Of a stretch of 5,936 bases of DNA, positions 5,587 through 5,936 are shown in pieces. This DNA comes from Trueperaceae bacterium (GTDB taxonomy: Bacteria > Deinococcota > Deinococci > Deinococcales > Trueperaceae), in assembly GCA_024636105.1 (NCBI GenBank), contig JAGXHO010000131.1, forward strand, positions 1-5,936, written 5' to 3'. Made by a program: the position numbers and the translations under genes. Under the pieces are notes generated by a model, which saw only the letters and a list, made by a program, of their open reading frames with translations, was not told where the DNA came from and did no database searches. Numbering within the stretch: the first letter of the stretch is position 1; each line of letters begins with the position of its first letter.

Positions 5587-5611
5587 AACGCACCGCGGGA
5601 ACGATCCCAGC

Positions 5612-5638
5612 CCCTCAGGCCCGGTCAGGGCCTGAGGG
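5612..5638 (+). promoter_or_regulatory. Perfect 11-bp stem-loop in the tuf leader
   Basis: CCCTCAGGCCC and GGGCCTGAGGG pair perfectly around the five-base loop GGTCA, 25 bases after the last tRNA. The strength is terminator-like, but GACTACC follows instead of a T run. It more likely marks processing between tRNA and mRNA, protects the tuf mRNA 5' end, or mildly attenuates tuf. Confidence 0.6.
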
Positions 5639-5651
5639 ACTACCTTGCGAA

Positions 5652-5666
5652 GGCGCATCCTGCGCC
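5652..5666 (+). promoter_or_regulatory. Small stem-loop directly before the tuf ribosome site
   Basis: GGCGCA and TGCGCC form a 6-bp stem with loop TCC, ending one base before the AAAGGA ribosome site. It leaves the ribosome site single-stranded and could keep it exposed or be a binding point for a regulator. No regulator can be named from the sequence. Confidence 0.4.
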
Positions 5667-5667
5667 G

Positions 5668-5673
5668 AAAGGA
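5668..5673 (+). promoter_or_regulatory. Ribosome binding site of tuf
   Basis: AAAGGA seven bases before the ATG at 5681 supports that start, which also matches the invariant MAK...[12 protein letters not shown]-terminus of EF-Tu. Confidence 0.7.
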
Positions 5674-5680
5674 CTCCGCC

Positions 5681-5936
5681 ATGGCGAAAGCGACGTTCGA
5701 GCGTACGAAGCCTCATGTGAACGTGGGGACGATTGGGCATGTCGATCATGGGAAGACGACGTTGACGGCGGCGATGACGTTTACGGCTGCTGCGGCGGAT
5801 CCGTCGGTGACGACGATGTCTTATGATCAGATCGATAAGGCGCCGGAGGAGAAGGCGCGGGGGATCACGATTAATACGGCGCATGTGGAGTATCAGACGA
5901 AGGCTCGTCATTATTCGCATGTGGATTGTCCTGGGC
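5681..5936 (+). CDS. tuf: Elongation factor Tu (5' part, cut by window end)
   Basis: The first 85 codons plus one base of a gene normally about 400 codons long. EF-Tu is the GTPase that delivers aminoacyl-tRNA to the ribosome. Visible are the P-loop GHVDHGKT (19-26), switch I RGITI (60-64) and the G3 motif DCPG (82-85). Distance to DCPG equals that remembered for Thermus EF-Tu, two residues longer than E. coli, with AAAADPSV and IDKAPEE in the Deinococcota-like region. Codon use is strikingly unlike the minus-strand genes: 79 of 85 codons end in G or T. All 13 Thr codons are ACG, all five Gly GGG, all six His CAT, all five Asp GAT and all three Tyr TAT. The protein itself looks intact. It is probably co-transcribed with the four upstream tRNAs. 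Confidence 0.98.
   Translation, partial: MAKATFERTKPHVNVGTIGHVDHGKTTLTAAMTFTAAAADPSVTTMSYDQIDKAPEEKARGITINTAHVEYQTKARHYSHVDCPG

Overview
The window looks like chromosomal DNA from a high-GC bacterium, most likely a member of the Deinococcota (Thermus/Deinococcus/Truepera side). The best evidence is the EF-Tu start. Up to its DCPG motif it has the same length as I recall for Thermus EF-Tu, two residues longer than E. coli, and it shares the Thermus-like stretch around AAAADPSV and IDKAPEE. This assignment rests on remembered sequences, not on a search. No mobile element, CRISPR array or obvious foreign island is visible.

Layout. At the left edge is the last 41 codons of a plus-strand membrane protein (2-127). 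It converges on a long minus-strand gene string that reads from about 4930 down to 177: tatA, tatC, a bifunctional chorismate mutase/DAHP synthase (aroF type), a tandem 4Fe-4S ferredoxin, an 80-residue winged-helix-like protein, and a glutaryl-CoA dehydrogenase-like acyl-CoA dehydrogenase (gcdH). Gaps between these genes are 80, 23, 1, 9 and 16 bases. All except the tatA-tatC gap are tight enough for one polycistronic message. The tatA-tatC gap holds a perfect 42-bp palindrome.

From about 5016 rightwards the plus strand carries a tRNA-tuf operon: a strong TTGACA / extended -10 promoter, then tRNA-Thr(UGU), tRNA-Tyr(GUA), tRNA-Gly(CCC), tRNA-Thr(GGU), a structured leader, and the first 85 codons of tuf, cut by the window end. 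The isoacceptor order matches the E. coli thrU-tyrU-glyT-thrT-tufB operon, but the glycine tRNA has anticodon CCC instead of UCC.

How the parts work together. TatA and TatC form a minimal twin-arginine export system. AroF commits carbon to aromatic amino acids, with its fused AroQ domain as sensor and/or mutase. The ferredoxin and GcdH are redox proteins, and GcdH passes electrons to ETF. The tRNA-tuf operon makes the translation factor EF-Tu together with some of the tRNAs it delivers. The most notable points are the tatA-tatC palindrome, the anomalous G/T-ending codon use of tuf (79 of 85 codons) in a genome whose other genes favour C, the replaced catalytic lysine in the mutase domain, and an extra four-cysteine module in the ferredoxin. 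I found no clearly new multi-gene system.
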